Shown piece after piece: positions 9,253 to 18,381 of a stretch of DNA of 64,000 bases. Below the pieces are notes generated by a model. The model ran no database searches and had not been told where the DNA came from. It was given only the letters and a program-made list of their open reading frames with translations. A program made the position numbers and the translations under genes. The stretch is from Desulfopila aestuarii DSM 18488. Lineage in GTDB: Bacteria; Desulfobacterota; Desulfobulbia; Desulfobulbales; Desulfocapsaceae. Where the stretch lies: positions 1 through 64,000 of the forward strand of contig CAMBBS010000001.1 of the NCBI GenBank assembly GCA_945863875.1, given 5' to 3'. How positions within the stretch are numbered: position 1 is the first letter of the stretch; each line of letters opens with the position of its first letter.

Positions 9253-10554
9253 TTACCAATTCTTTATCGATTGCCTGAAAATTTCAGTCAGATCCTGCGG
9301 AGTCGGTTTTCGGGGTGAGATGGTCAGGAGTCTCTGCTGCTTCCAGGCCCCTTCCGTCAACCCTGGAATATCCTTCTCTTCATACCCCAATTCTCCGATT
9401 CCATTTGGAAAACCAATATCCTTCATCAAATCTATCAAGGCCTGTGCAAGACAGTCACCCGCTTCCTGCAAGGGTATCCCTTCTGTGTCATAGCCAAGTG
9501 CCGCTGCCGCCATAAGATGACGTTTCCGTTGTGCCGGGGCGGTGAACCTGAAACAAGCGGGAGCGGTCACGGTAACAGAAATGCCGTGTGGTACCATGGG
9601 TTCAGAAGCATTGTAATCCGGTGGAGAGTAGTTTTTAACCATGCCGGCAATGGGGTAACCGAGCGCGTGGGGGAGATGGACTCCGGCATTGCCAAAACCA
9701 ATTCCGGCAAAGGTTGAAGCAGCCATCATATGGTAACGGGCGTCGAGGTCACAGGGAGAAATCATAGCCCTTCTTAAGTAGGCTCCCCCAAGTTCAATCG
9801 CCTTATGACTCCACAGGTCGGCGATGGGGTTCGACCCGATGTATGGCGGCCTTTGTTGCGGTGTTGCCGGTTTGAATCTGGTGTTGTACGGTACTGCGGT
9901 AAAAGATTCGATTGCATGGGTCAACACATCCATTCCGGAGGATGCGGTCACCATAGGCGGCATGGTGAGGGTATTCAGGGGATCGATTATGGCCATGGTC
10001 GGCCTGATATAGAAATGAGAGATTCCTGTTTTTAAATGCAAATCCAAAAGGTCCAGGACGATCACCGTTGTTGCCTCACTGCCCGTTCCTGCAGTTGTTG
10101 GAACGGCTATCAGGGGTTTTAACGGTCCCGGCACGGGAGTTCCTCTGCCGATGGGCGGGTTAATATACTCCAATAGATCTGCGGGGTATGTTCCATACAA
10201 ATTCATAGCTTTGGCTGTGTCAATGACCGACCCGCCGCCAACAGCAACTAATCCGTCAAAAGTCTTGCCGCCAAGAAAAGAGATCGCCTCTCTGAAACTG
10301 ACGTCGGTAGGTTCAACGCCGACTGTGTAATACGGCACCGATTCGATTCCTGCATCAGCCATAATTTTCTCAATTTTTGTGAGCAAACCCGTTGCAACAA
10401 GCTGTTGATCACTCACAACCACAACCCGCTTCAGCTTTAGTCGATTGAGTTCATAGCCCAATTCCACGGTGGCACCATAACCAAATTTCGTCGGTGTCGT
10501 GGACATTGGAATTATCGTTTCAGTGGGTAAATCATAACTTGATAGTGCTTCCAA
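9253..10554 (-). CDS. iron-containing alcohol dehydrogenase (group III)
   Basis: A cytoplasmic NAD(P)-dependent oxidoreductase of 433 residues that interconverts alcohols with aldehydes or ketones. The nucleotide-binding stretch GGGSVIDTAKAMNL is near residue 110. A metal site is suggested by MDVLTHAIESF, HLPHALGYP and the later PHGISVTV histidine. It is somewhat longer than the usual 380-390 residues because of an insertion around 225-245 (TPQQRPPYIG). AAGGAGGTGAT precedes the start. It is first in a two-gene operon with the lactonase-like gene and has a -24/-12 promoter at 10606-10623. The divergence of the family means the physiological substrate cannot be named. Confidence 0.9.
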   Translation of the reverse strand: MEALSSYDLPTETIIPMSTTPTKFGYGATVELGYELNRLKLKRVVVVSDQQLVATGLLTKIEKIMADAGIESVPYYTVGVEPTDVSFREAISFLGGKTFDGLVAVGGGSVIDTAKAMNLYGTYPADLLEYINPPIGRGTPVPGPLKPLIAVPTTAGTGSEATTVIVLDLLDLHLKTGISHFYIRPTMAIIDPLNTLTMPPMVTASSGMDVLTHAIESFTAVPYNTRFKPATPQQRPPYIGSNPIADLWSHKAIELGGAYLRRAMISPCDLDARYHMMAASTFAGIGFGNAGVHLPHALGYPIAGMVKNYSPPDYNASEPMVPHGISVTVTAPACFRFTAPAQRKRHLMAAAALGYDTEGIPLQEAGDCLAQALIDLMKDIGFPNGIGELGYEEKDIPGLTEGAWKQQRLLTISPRKPTPQDLTEIFRQSIKNW

Positions 10555-10605
10555 AGTATCACCTCCTTGTAAAAGTTCGCCTGAAAATCGGTTTCAAGTT
10601 CTTTA

Positions 10606-10623
10606 TAGCAAGTTGGCTGCCAA
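10606..10623 (-). promoter_or_regulatory. sigma-54 (-24/-12) promoter of the ADH operon
   Basis: On the minus strand the sequence TTGGCAGCCAACTTGCTA has GG and GC separated by ten bases, as in TGGCAC-N5-TTGCW. The predicted transcription start is near 10597, giving a leader of about 43 bases before the dehydrogenase start. A sigma-54 activator gene lies just upstream. Confidence 0.75.
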
Positions 10624-10742
10624 TTTTACCGGCAAAGCTGCAACTTATGTCAAATGCTGACTAACAGCGCTTAATCATTGATGAAGAAAGTTGTAAGAAA
10701 AGCCGAACCAACAAGTTGACAGGGAGATTCACGCAGTCTTCC

Positions 10743-10776
10743 CTGCAATCCTGCAGGCAAAACTGCAGGATTGCAG
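10743..10776. promoter_or_regulatory. perfect 14-bp palindrome, possible activator site or terminator
   Basis: CTGCAATCCTGCAG at 10743-10756 is repeated inverted at 10763-10776 around GCAAAA. It starts two bases after the regulator stop codon and lies about 120-150 bases upstream of the -24 element, where sigma-54 enhancer sites are usually found. No T-run follows on the minus strand, which weakens the terminator reading. Confidence 0.55.
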
Positions 10777-10778
10777 AT

Positions 10779-12587
10779 TTAGATAGTTTTTTTCAGTTTA
10801 CGAAACAAAGTGGTGGGATCAATACCGAGGATTTTTGCTGCATCGGAAGCATTACCATATTTTTCCAGAGCTTCCTCAATGAGTTGTTTTTCAAATCTTT
10901 GTACCATGATTTTCAACGTTAAGCCGTCCGGTAACGAAGTATCCTCCGTTTTTGGCCTCTCTGATGAACAATTGAGAAATTCATCGGGAAGGTCTAGGAC
11001 TGATACCTGATTTGTTGAAGAATAGATCATTAACTGGTCAACAACATTACGAAGCTCACGGACATTGCCAGGCCAGTCATAAGTCAATAAAATTTCCTGG
11101 ACTTCCGGGGAGAAAAATCTTGTCATGCCATATACAGCAGACAGTCGGGCCATAAAGTGATGCACGAGAGGCAGTATATCCTTCCTCCTCTCTCTAAGAG
11201 GGCTCATCTTGATAGTAAGAACTTTGATGCGGTAATAGAGATCACTGCGAAAATATCCGTTTTGAATGCAGGTTTGCAGGTCCCTGTTTGTTGCACAAAT
11301 AATACGAGTTTGAATTTTTCTGGTTTTGTTGCTACCAAGGGGTCGAATGCAGCCTTCATCCAGTGCTGTCAGGAGCTTCGCCTGCAGACCAAGTGGAATT
11401 TCACTGATTTCATTAAGAAAAAGAACCCCTCCATCCGCCGCGGCAAAAAGGCCTGTCTTGCCACCTCTGCATGCACCGGAAAATGCACCTTCTTCGTACC
11501 CAAAGAGTTCAGATTCAAGCAATTCTCCGGGAATGGCCGAGCAGTTAACCGCAATAAACGGCACGGTTGTCTTTGTTGTCTGCAAGAGATGGATATACTT
11601 GGCCATTAGATCCTTACCAACCCCTGTCTCGCCGGTAAGAAGAATTGGGGCGTCATATTTGGACGCCCGAACTACTTGCCTGAAAGTGGTAATTGTAAGC
11701 GGATCTCTGGCGACAACGGGTAACTCAGCAAATTGCGGCAACTCGCTGTCAGGAGCCTTCTGTTCGCTTTTTCCTGCTGCATTCCGCAACATTATCAGGT
11801 CGGCACCGTAATTCTTTATCCGTTTATCACGTTCCAGGCATTTACGGGCAATTGTATCGACAAACAGCAGATCCTGGACATATGTCAGAATGTAGGCGAG
11901 TTTGTTCTGTTTCGAAAAGATGGGTTTCCCGGTAACAAGAACATTTTTCCCGCAAAGGAGTGTCTGAAAGAACGTTTGCTGCGAGAAATTATTATCTTTT
12001 AAACCGTTTAAAACCGACAAAGTGACGCTTTTTGAGAAAAAGCCTTTTTCAACAAGCTCAGCAAGATTTCTCCCAACCAGGTCGTTTTCGGACAAAAAGG
12101 CGATTTTCTCATAGGATGGATTCACCTTAACAGTGTCCGCCTGAGGGTTGGCAACATACAGGCCGGCATAGGAATCGATAAAATCGGGATGATCATCAAC
12201 GGAGACAATTGTGTGTAAATCTTTCTTGTTTACGTGCGAAATATCTTTTTTGAATGAAACAAGCAGATGTCCCAACGGTTTGCCATAACTTGTTGATCGC
12301 AAGTTGACAACCTTAAAGGCTCTGTCCTCTCCCTCCTCCGATCCCTTGAATCGTTTCCATAAAGCAGGCAGTGATTCACGAATAGAAGTACGGAACCCGT
12401 ATTTATGATCAAACGTATGTTCCTGCAGGAATGCTCGATTGCAATAGATTAGACGGCCATCGCCGGAAATAGCCGAGAGGGAAACATATGCCGTATCCAG
12501 AACTGCTAATGGCAGTTCGGTGCTAATGCGAATATCATTTTGACAATTGTGTAGATCCAGGAGTCGATACATTGTCAGGCTCCGCAC
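10779..12587 (-). CDS. sigma-54-dependent transcriptional activator with PAS domain
   Basis: A 602-residue enhancer-binding protein. The N-terminal half holds PAS-like regions (YCNRAFLQEH near residue 50, and a second around NPSYEKIAFLSENDLVGRN near 150-180). The AAA+ domain follows at about 300-530, with Walker A GETGVGKD, a Walker-B-like region GGVLFLNEISEIP and the R-finger region. The sigma-54 contact loop reads GAFSGA rather than the usual GAFTGA. A Fis-type helix-turn-helix closes the protein (NASDAAKILGIDPTTLFRKL). It probably senses a small molecule and switches on the dehydrogenase/lactonase operon through the promoter at 10606-10623. The regulator is transcribed in the same direction, and the palindrome at 10743-10776 may be its binding site. 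Confidence 0.92.
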   Translation of the reverse strand: MRSLTMYRLLDLHNCQNDIRISTELPLAVLDTAYVSLSAISGDGRLIYCNRAFLQEHTFDHKYGFRTSIRESLPALWKRFKGSEEGEDRAFKVVNLRSTSYGKPLGHLLVSFKKDISHVNKKDLHTIVSVDDHPDFIDSYAGLYVANPQADTVKVNPSYEKIAFLSENDLVGRNLAELVEKGFFSKSVTLSVLNGLKDNNFSQQTFFQTLLCGKNVLVTGKPIFSKQNKLAYILTYVQDLLFVDTIARKCLERDKRIKNYGADLIMLRNAAGKSEQKAPDSELPQFAELPVVARDPLTITTFRQVVRASKYDAPILLTGETGVGKDLMAKYIHLLQTTKTTVPFIAVNCSAIPGELLESELFGYEEGAFSGACRGGKTGLFAAADGGVLFLNEISEIPLGLQAKLLTALDEGCIRPLGSNKTRKIQTRIICATNRDLQTCIQNGYFRSDLYYRIKVLTIKMSPLRERRKDILPLVHHFMARLSAVYGMTRFFSPEVQEILLTYDWPGNVRELRNVVDQLMIYSSTNQVSVLDLPDEFLNCSSERPKTEDTSLPDGLTLKIMVQRFEKQLIEEALEKYGNASDAAKILGIDPTTLFRKLKKTI

Positions 12588-13254
12588 AATAAGCAGTGAA
12601 TAGAGGAAAAACCTTTTCAGTTAGAGTCGAAAAAGACTTTCGAGTAATGCTGATATGGCTATCCTACGTTACTCTTTTGAATGAATTATTTCAATTAAAT
12701 TCAAAAAAGAAGAGAGGGGGTCTGGAAAGACAATTGAGCTGATAAGTTTTTAATATCACATAAATATTTCCATTCACAGCTGTCCATGGCTACTGCGAGT
12801 AAGGAATTTCACTAAAAAGTAGTGGTATGCCGGTTGAGCCAATTTAAGTCTATCTCACCTTCCAAATTTACATTAGAAGCGGCAGCAATAATCAAATGAA
12901 AAATGGATTGAGAAAAGATTTTTCCAGCGTGCTTCATTCATATTGTTTAGGTGCATAGATCGGCTTCCGAGCTCCCACCGCCACCACCCTCCTTTCTGAT
13001 GTTGTTTCCGGCGTTTTCTGCTGCGCTACAAGCCCTGCCTGTAAATTACAACGGGTGCGTTGGAGCAAGAGGTGAAAAAGCCAACTGCATTGACTGATAA
13101 AGTGGCAAGTAAAGGCGCTTGCCGAGTGGACTAAGACAGCACAAGGATCGAAAGGGCAGGGGGGGGGATGTTTTTCTAGGGAAGCATCAAAAATGTTTTA
13201 CACCTGTATTCAGATTCTACAATAAGACACATTATAAAAATAATAATTACAGAC
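12588..13254. other. intergenic, no gene seen
   Basis: About 670 bases that include the promoter region of the minus-strand sigma-54 activator. I see no supported gene. It leads into the transposase and integrase debris. Confidence 0.4.
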
Positions 13255-13624
13255 CTCGTAAATGGAGGTAGAGAACCAACTTTTTTTGGGACATTTTTTG
13301 TCGGCTCTTCACCGACCGCAACTACAAGCCATTTGCCGGTGGGGGTACGCGCTCCGAGATTGGTCAGCTTACGACAAAGTTGCTCTTGGACAATTCGGCG
13401 GCTGTTTTGTCTCAGGGGTTCACGCCTAACCGTGACATCTGTCTTGTTTGACTTGATCCAGCCTTGGCAGCTTGTAATTGCATGAAATAGATCCACCGGC
13501 TCATTCTCTTCATTGAAATGAGGTCGAAGCCAGTCCACCATTGCTTTCGCGCATTCCAAACAGAAGATGTTACAAAATCCAGACCTCGTAAATAAGAGCT
13601 CAACGAGGTGGTCAGAATGCCCAA
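13255..13624 (-). pseudogene. large-transposase C-terminal remnant (copy H)
   Basis: Minus-strand reading gives DFVTSSVWNARK, then after a frameshift VDWLRPHFNEENEPVDLF and LCRKLTNLGARTPTGKW. This is the same C-terminal block as in 7186-8256. The N-terminal and central parts are absent, and an integrase remnant abuts it. Confidence 0.65.
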
Positions 13625-13935
13625 CTGACGTTATTCCGCTTTCGTCCGTACTGGAGTCGGGCCATCATCTACACCCTTATTGAAACCGGGATGCGCCGGA
13701 GTGCGATAACCAACCTCAACCTGGTCGACATCGATTTTGACCGGCGGATTTTGTCAGTGGTCGAGAAGGGTGGGAGCGTCCAGCCTTATACGATCAGCCG
13801 GCAGGGGGTGGCGGCGGTCAGCGACTACCTGGAACAGGAGAGGGCAGGGGATCATGAGAACTGTAACAAGTGGCAGGCCCACGCCCTGTTACTCTCGATC
13901 CTATGCAATCCCCATGGCGGCGGTCGATTAACTGC
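13625..13935 (+). pseudogene. tyrosine recombinase (integrase) fragment
   Basis: The frame reads FRFRPYWSRAIIYTLIETGMRRSAI, here split as YWSRAIIYTLIETGMRR and SAITNLNLVDIDFDRR, followed by VVEKGGSVQPYTISRQG. This matches the start of the catalytic domain of XerD-like phage or integron recombinases, where an Arg follows ETGMR. The C-terminal His-x-x-Arg and Tyr part is missing. The stretch ends where the group II intron 3' region begins. Confidence 0.7.
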
Positions 13936-13958
13936 CCGACCTGTCCCGTCTGCCCCCA

Positions 13959-13988
13959 GAACCGTGCGCACGGGTCCGTACACGGCTC
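13959..13988 (-). ncRNA. group II intron domain V-like hairpin
   Basis: On the minus strand GAGCCGTGTACGG pairs with the following CCGTGCGCACGGTTC. This resembles the domain V pattern that starts GAGCCG and ends CGGTTC, just downstream of a group II maturase tail. The usual GAAA-type apical loop is missing, so the hairpin has 30 instead of 34 bases and is probably inactive. Confidence 0.6.
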
Positions 13989-13989
13989 C

Positions 13990-14720
13990 TCATGGAACAC
14001 GTATCCATTGACGTAAATGAAACCAATGCTTGAGCAGACTATCTGATCTCAGCTTTTGTCCCAACGCACCGGTAAACCAGCGGTTGGGATAAGCCTTAGG
14101 CAGTGCCCATGTCCGCGATAAGACCCATCGTCCATTATTCGAGTATACTGTCTGGGCGGATTGCTTCTGGGAGACCCCGCGCTTGATAAGTTTCCGGTAC
14201 AGATGGCGACGTTTCTTCTGCTGGTCGACGATTCGAGAACGGAGTCTTCTTCTGACATGCGCCTCAACATGCGCGAGCTGTGATGGATACTGGGTCATCA
14301 GGTAAGAGTCCGACCATCCCATATACCATTCATTCGCTTCATCGTCATTTCCAGCGTCAAATGGGTACCCGGAGGGATCAGTTCCTTGACCTTCTGCATG
14401 GCCCGTTTCATCGACTGCCGGGAAATTACTACAGCCCCGTCGACGGTGGTCATGCCCAGAAACTTCACCTCCTCACTGCGACCAACCTTGCTTTCCTCGC
14501 GGTTGATCTTCAGTTTAGAGTTTCTGCTCGATAAATTTGCTGATGTAGGCCATCACCCGGTTCGCCGCCTTAGGCGACCGCACGAAGACATTACAGTCAT
14601 CGGCGTATCTGCAGAATTCAAGTCCCCGTCGTTGCAGTTTCTTATCCAACTCGTCGAGCACCACGTTGCTCAGCCGGATTCTCTTGGGATTGATAAAAGT
14701 TGGGATTAAAATATAGCTAT
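13990..14720 (-). pseudogene. group II intron reverse transcriptase/maturase, 5'-truncated
   Basis: Minus-strand reading starts inside the reverse transcriptase domain at RIRLSNVVLDELDKKLQRRG and contains the catalytic RYADD motif. It then meets a TAA after FIEQKL. In another frame it continues as KINREESKVG, FLGMTTVDGAVV and a maturase/GIIM domain (RRRLRSRIVDQQKKRRHLYRKL; SRTWALPKAYPNRWF). The N-terminal half of the reverse transcriptase is absent, and at least one frameshift is present. A domain V-like hairpin follows, so this is the 3' half of a retired group II intron. Confidence 0.75.
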
Positions 14721-14979
14721 CTTGGCTTTGCAGATTTGAGTCTGCAGCATCTTCCGGGTCAAATGATTGAACAATCTTCCGAAGAGACTCTGGAACAATC
14801 TGGGGATTGAGGATGTCGTTATCGTGTCAGGAAAAACGTGCTTTTCGAAAGCTCAAGATGACCTTCTGATGTTGCTAGGCATTAGAGTTATCTTCTTGTC
14901 TCCCGATACAGTAGACACCTTTACCAAAAACGCGCCGTAAAGCCCGGTCCTTCAGGTCAGGGCTACAGGGGGTAAGCTG

Positions 14980-15339
14980 TTACTCCGGTGTTTGTTGCTG
15001 TTCGACAGAGTGCCGGATAATGGAGATCGGCACACCGTTGCAGGAAGCTGCAAAGCAGCTCGGACTCCACAGAACATCATACCTTTCGGCTATCGCGGGA
15101 TAACGCTCCCTCAATATCCTGGACGAAACGCCTTTCGGACTGTTCACCAGGGCAGAGACGGCCACCTTGGGCGGATAAAAAACGAGCAGAGGCACATGGT
15201 CCTTTTCTCCTTTCGTCTCGATCAGTTCAGCTGCAGACTTCCGGCAGATCCCAGCAAAAGATTCCCGGGGTATTTCGATAGCTTTTCCATCCAACACTTT
15301 TTTCCGGTATCTGGGCACAAAGACCAGATGGACGTGCAT
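14980..15339 (-). pseudogene. TnpA (copy B), active site lost
   Basis: The reading is related to the intact TnpA at 2597-3010, but the start ATG has become ATT, leaving an internal Met at 15339. The HUH motif DHVH has become DHVP, a two- to three-residue deletion lies in ERYDVLW, and the catalytic tyrosine position reads IIRHSVEQQ instead of IIRQYVEQQ. These changes should abolish cleavage. Confidence 0.8.
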
Positions 15340-15409
15340 ATTGAAAACGCAATGTCCTCCAGTTCCAATCTCGTTGTCTTTCTCAATAGGCCAAAGTATA
15401 ATTTATCTT

Positions 15410-15972
15410 ATGCAGATACGCAAGGCATAGAAATAGAGACTGAAGGTCAAACAAGGCCGGCAGCAATTTTTCCGGCAACAGGCCGGGTGCTGCCGGTTCG
15501 TCTGGAACAAACCATGAGGTTTCTCGACAAGGCTCCCAGGGAGGCGTTCGATAAAAAGAATCCGCAGCGGTTTCCCTGGGTCAAGAAAAAAGGCCAGGGC
15601 ATCGATTCCTGCCGATACCCGCAAGGTTTCAAGCTGGATGGGCACCGGGTTTTCCTGCCCAAGAGAGGATGGGTTCGGTTTATCAACAGCCGGGAGATCG
15701 GGGCAACAGGTAAGAAGGTCAGGGAAAAGTCCCTATTGAGCAGCTCCCTCCTCGGCCAGGGATGGCTCGAGTTTCGCAGGCAACTTGAGGACAAGCTGGC
15801 CGGGAATGGCGGTTGGCGCCATACATGTCAAAAGGGGCAGGACCTGCCAGGTTCGCCGGTGCAGTGGGTGGCGCCGTCATGCCGCCAGCAGCAGGGACCC
15901 ACCAGGGCAACTGCTCTGAAGCCTATGCTCATGCCTCGGTGGTGGTGGAATCCTCGGTCTTCAGGCCGGTGA
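15410..15972 (+). pseudogene. TnpB remnant (copy B), internally deleted
   Basis: From the ATG at 15410 the frame has stops at codons 7 and 9. A later frame gives RFPWVKKKGQGIDSCRYPQG and GWVRFINSREIGATGKKV, joined straight to SSLLGQGWLEFRRQLEDKLA. As in copy A the RuvC core is missing. The tail is frameshifted after GNGGW. Confidence 0.75.
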
Positions 15973-16359
15973 GAATGTCAATGTATCGGGGGGCTCATCG
16001 ATGCTGTCCGTTGCAAATATTGTCCAGTGAGACGCTTTAGGTTTCTGAAAAAGATTTTTTAACAGCAGGAGATAGGCGAGATTTCCTCATCTCCCGGGCC
16101 GAGGTATTGACCATGAGATTGAAAAAGGCTGATGTGGTTGTATACCTACTCCACTTGACTTACCGAAGTCACAAAAAAATCGTCTCCTCTCTTTTTTAAC
16201 CCATGTTGTCACAGATGCGGCATTTCAATGGTCTATGCAACGATTTTCACTTTCTCAATGTTGCAAAAATGACACCAAGTCAATGAGCACATGGTTGGGC
16301 GGTTGAGTGTAGTGCCATGATGATGATTTTGGCTATTGGTTTTTTGCTGGAAACATGGT

Positions 16360-17890
16360 TGCCATCCCGCCATGTACCTTCGACAAATAAAAATCAGCGG
16401 CCGCAGATCGGGGGATGCCTGCACCACCTTTCGCCTGGTCGCCTCGGAGCGGATCGGTGGCCGTATCAAACAGCGAACCCCCTCTTGAACCTGGGTACGA
16501 ACTTCAGCCTGGCGAAAGAGAAATGGCCGGAGCTGTGTGCCCGGATCGAGCAGATCCTTGCCGGGCGGGGGGCGTTGTTCCCTTTGGCGGGAGATATTGA
16601 GCAGGAGGCACATCGCTATGCTGCACTTTTGATCGGTAAGGGTGGTGCAGAGGACAGGCGAGACGAAAATGGGAGCAGCTTTGACTAGCAGGAAGTGGCT
16701 GTCAATTCCTGATAGTTGGTTCGTTCCTCGGCCAATTGGTGTTGAACATGTCGCCCTTGGTGCCTTGCAAGAGCTGCATGTACCGCAAATTCTGGCGGCT
16801 TCCGGGCTGAACAAGGTGCAGCATTATCGGCAGGATGGCAGCGCCAGGCAGTGAACTTGCGACCTATGGCGGGCTGACCGAGCGGAGCGGCCTGGGCGGA
16901 GCTTTTGGGTTGTGCTGATGCCGGGATGTCATTGCTTCGCCTGTATCGAACGCCGGATCTTTTGGTAAAGAACCGGCAAACAATTGAGTCGCTGTTCTCT
17001 GCCAGGATCGGTGCACTGTTTGCCCTGGAGGCATCGGTGACTCTGTACGATCTGACCAACACCTCTTTCAAAGGAGACGCCGCCGGCAATCATAAGGGGC
17101 AACGTGGTCATTCCAAGGAAAAACGATCCGCTTGCCCCCCCCTGGTGACTCTCGGCCTGCAGACCCCTGAAGGGGCACTGGTGATCATGGATCGAGGTAT
17201 CGCTCCCGAGAGCAATATAGCCTGGTTGGCCGGCCACCGTTATCGGTATCTGGTGGTGAGTCGGGAAGGGAATCGCCGGTTCGATACGGAGCGGCCGGTC
17301 GAGGTGGTGAACAAATCGGGGGGATCCATCCTGGTGCAGCGGATAGTCAACGAAGCGGCCACCGAAGCGCGGTTGTCCTGTTCTTCCTCCGAGCGCCAGG
17401 AAAAAGAGGCGGGGATATCCAGCCGTTTTATCGAAAAGTTTGAGAAGGGACTGGCCAAACCGGCCGCTGGGCTGACCACGCCGCGCCGGGAAAAACGTCA
17501 CGACAGGATTCTTCAGAGGATCGGCCGTCTGCAGGAAAAAAGTCACGGCATCGGCCGGCACTGTCGCATCGACGTCACTCGGCATGCAGCCGGCGATGAA
17601 GCCGTAGCTCTGTCCTGGGAAAAAGTCCCGGTTGCCGGGACGATGGTGACCCATCCCGGGGTCTGCTGTTTGAGAACCAATGAGCTGAGGTGGGATGAAA
17701 AAATGTTCTGGCAAGCCTAGACCATGCTGGCCGATCTCGAGGCGGTTTTCCGGAGCTTGAAATCGGAGTTGGGGTTACGCCCTACCTGCCACCACAAGGA
17801 AGACCGGGCCGGGGGGCATCTCTTTATCACCGTGCTGGCATATCAAGCTGTTCAGGTTCTGCGGTATAAATTATGCGGCCAGGTTGCAGG
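16360..17890 (+). pseudogene. IS1634-type transposase, multiply broken
   Basis: Fragments in several frames follow the order of an IS1634/IS4-superfamily transposase: LGTNFSLAKEKWPELCARIE, RPIGVEHVALGALQELHVPQ, the first-Asp region SVTLYDLTNTSF at about 17040, and RGHSKEKRSACP. These join directly to EGALVIMDRGIAPESNIAWL, so a block that normally lies between is lost. The last part reads DLEAVFRSLKSELGLRP and FITVLAYQAVQVLRY near 17870. Frameshifts and the deletion make it inactive. Confidence 0.75.
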
Positions 17891-18381
17891 TCCGTAAATA
17901 TTGTGCCAGAGATAACCACAATTTTACAGCGGATGCGATGCATAATGAGGTTGAGGATGCAATGTTTCCCGCCCAATGGCCGCAAATGGAGAAATCGCGT
18001 CTTTTTTCCTTTGAATATCACCTGGGTGTTTTTGCAACATGGAAATGATCTTATTGAGTCACCAATCTCTGCTTTGAAGATGATCTTATTGCCAAGGTAT
18101 CGGGTAGAGCGATATTCCACATTTTTAATATTAAAGGCATGGTATAGTCATGACGTAGACATGCCATGATTGCCTTTGTGGAGAGGTTGTATGTTCATAT
18201 CAGAGGTCTGGTTTAATGCTGGACCGGCAGGGAAAGTTAGAAAAAAGTGTAATTCTGCATGAAAGGCTAACCCAATATCATTGCATAAGATGGGTCAGGG
18301 CAGGCGTGTGTTTAAGAGGGCTGCCCTAAAAAACAGTTGCGTATCAGTTCCAGCTAAATTCAGCATTGGGGAGGGAATAAA
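17891..18381. other. intergenic, no gene seen
   Basis: The junction between the IS1634 remnant and the malic enzyme gene. Short open frames on both strands have no recognisable family. The 3' part should hold the malic enzyme promoter. GGAGGG lies just before the malic enzyme ATG. Confidence 0.4.

Larger units (their letters stand above)
14925..15981 (+). mobile_element. IS200/IS605-type element, copy B
   Basis: This is the mirror image of copy A. The left end begins after TTTAC at 14920-14924, and the right end finishes with GAGAATGTCAA at 15981. Both protein genes are dead: tnpA has lost its start and active-site residues, and tnpB has early stops and lacks the nuclease core. Confidence 0.8.

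Noticed and set aside
14992-15972. 326-codon plus-strand open frame across IS copy B
   Set aside because: Its first part is antisense to tnpA and its second part is a tnpB remnant, so it is a chance fusion, not a protein.
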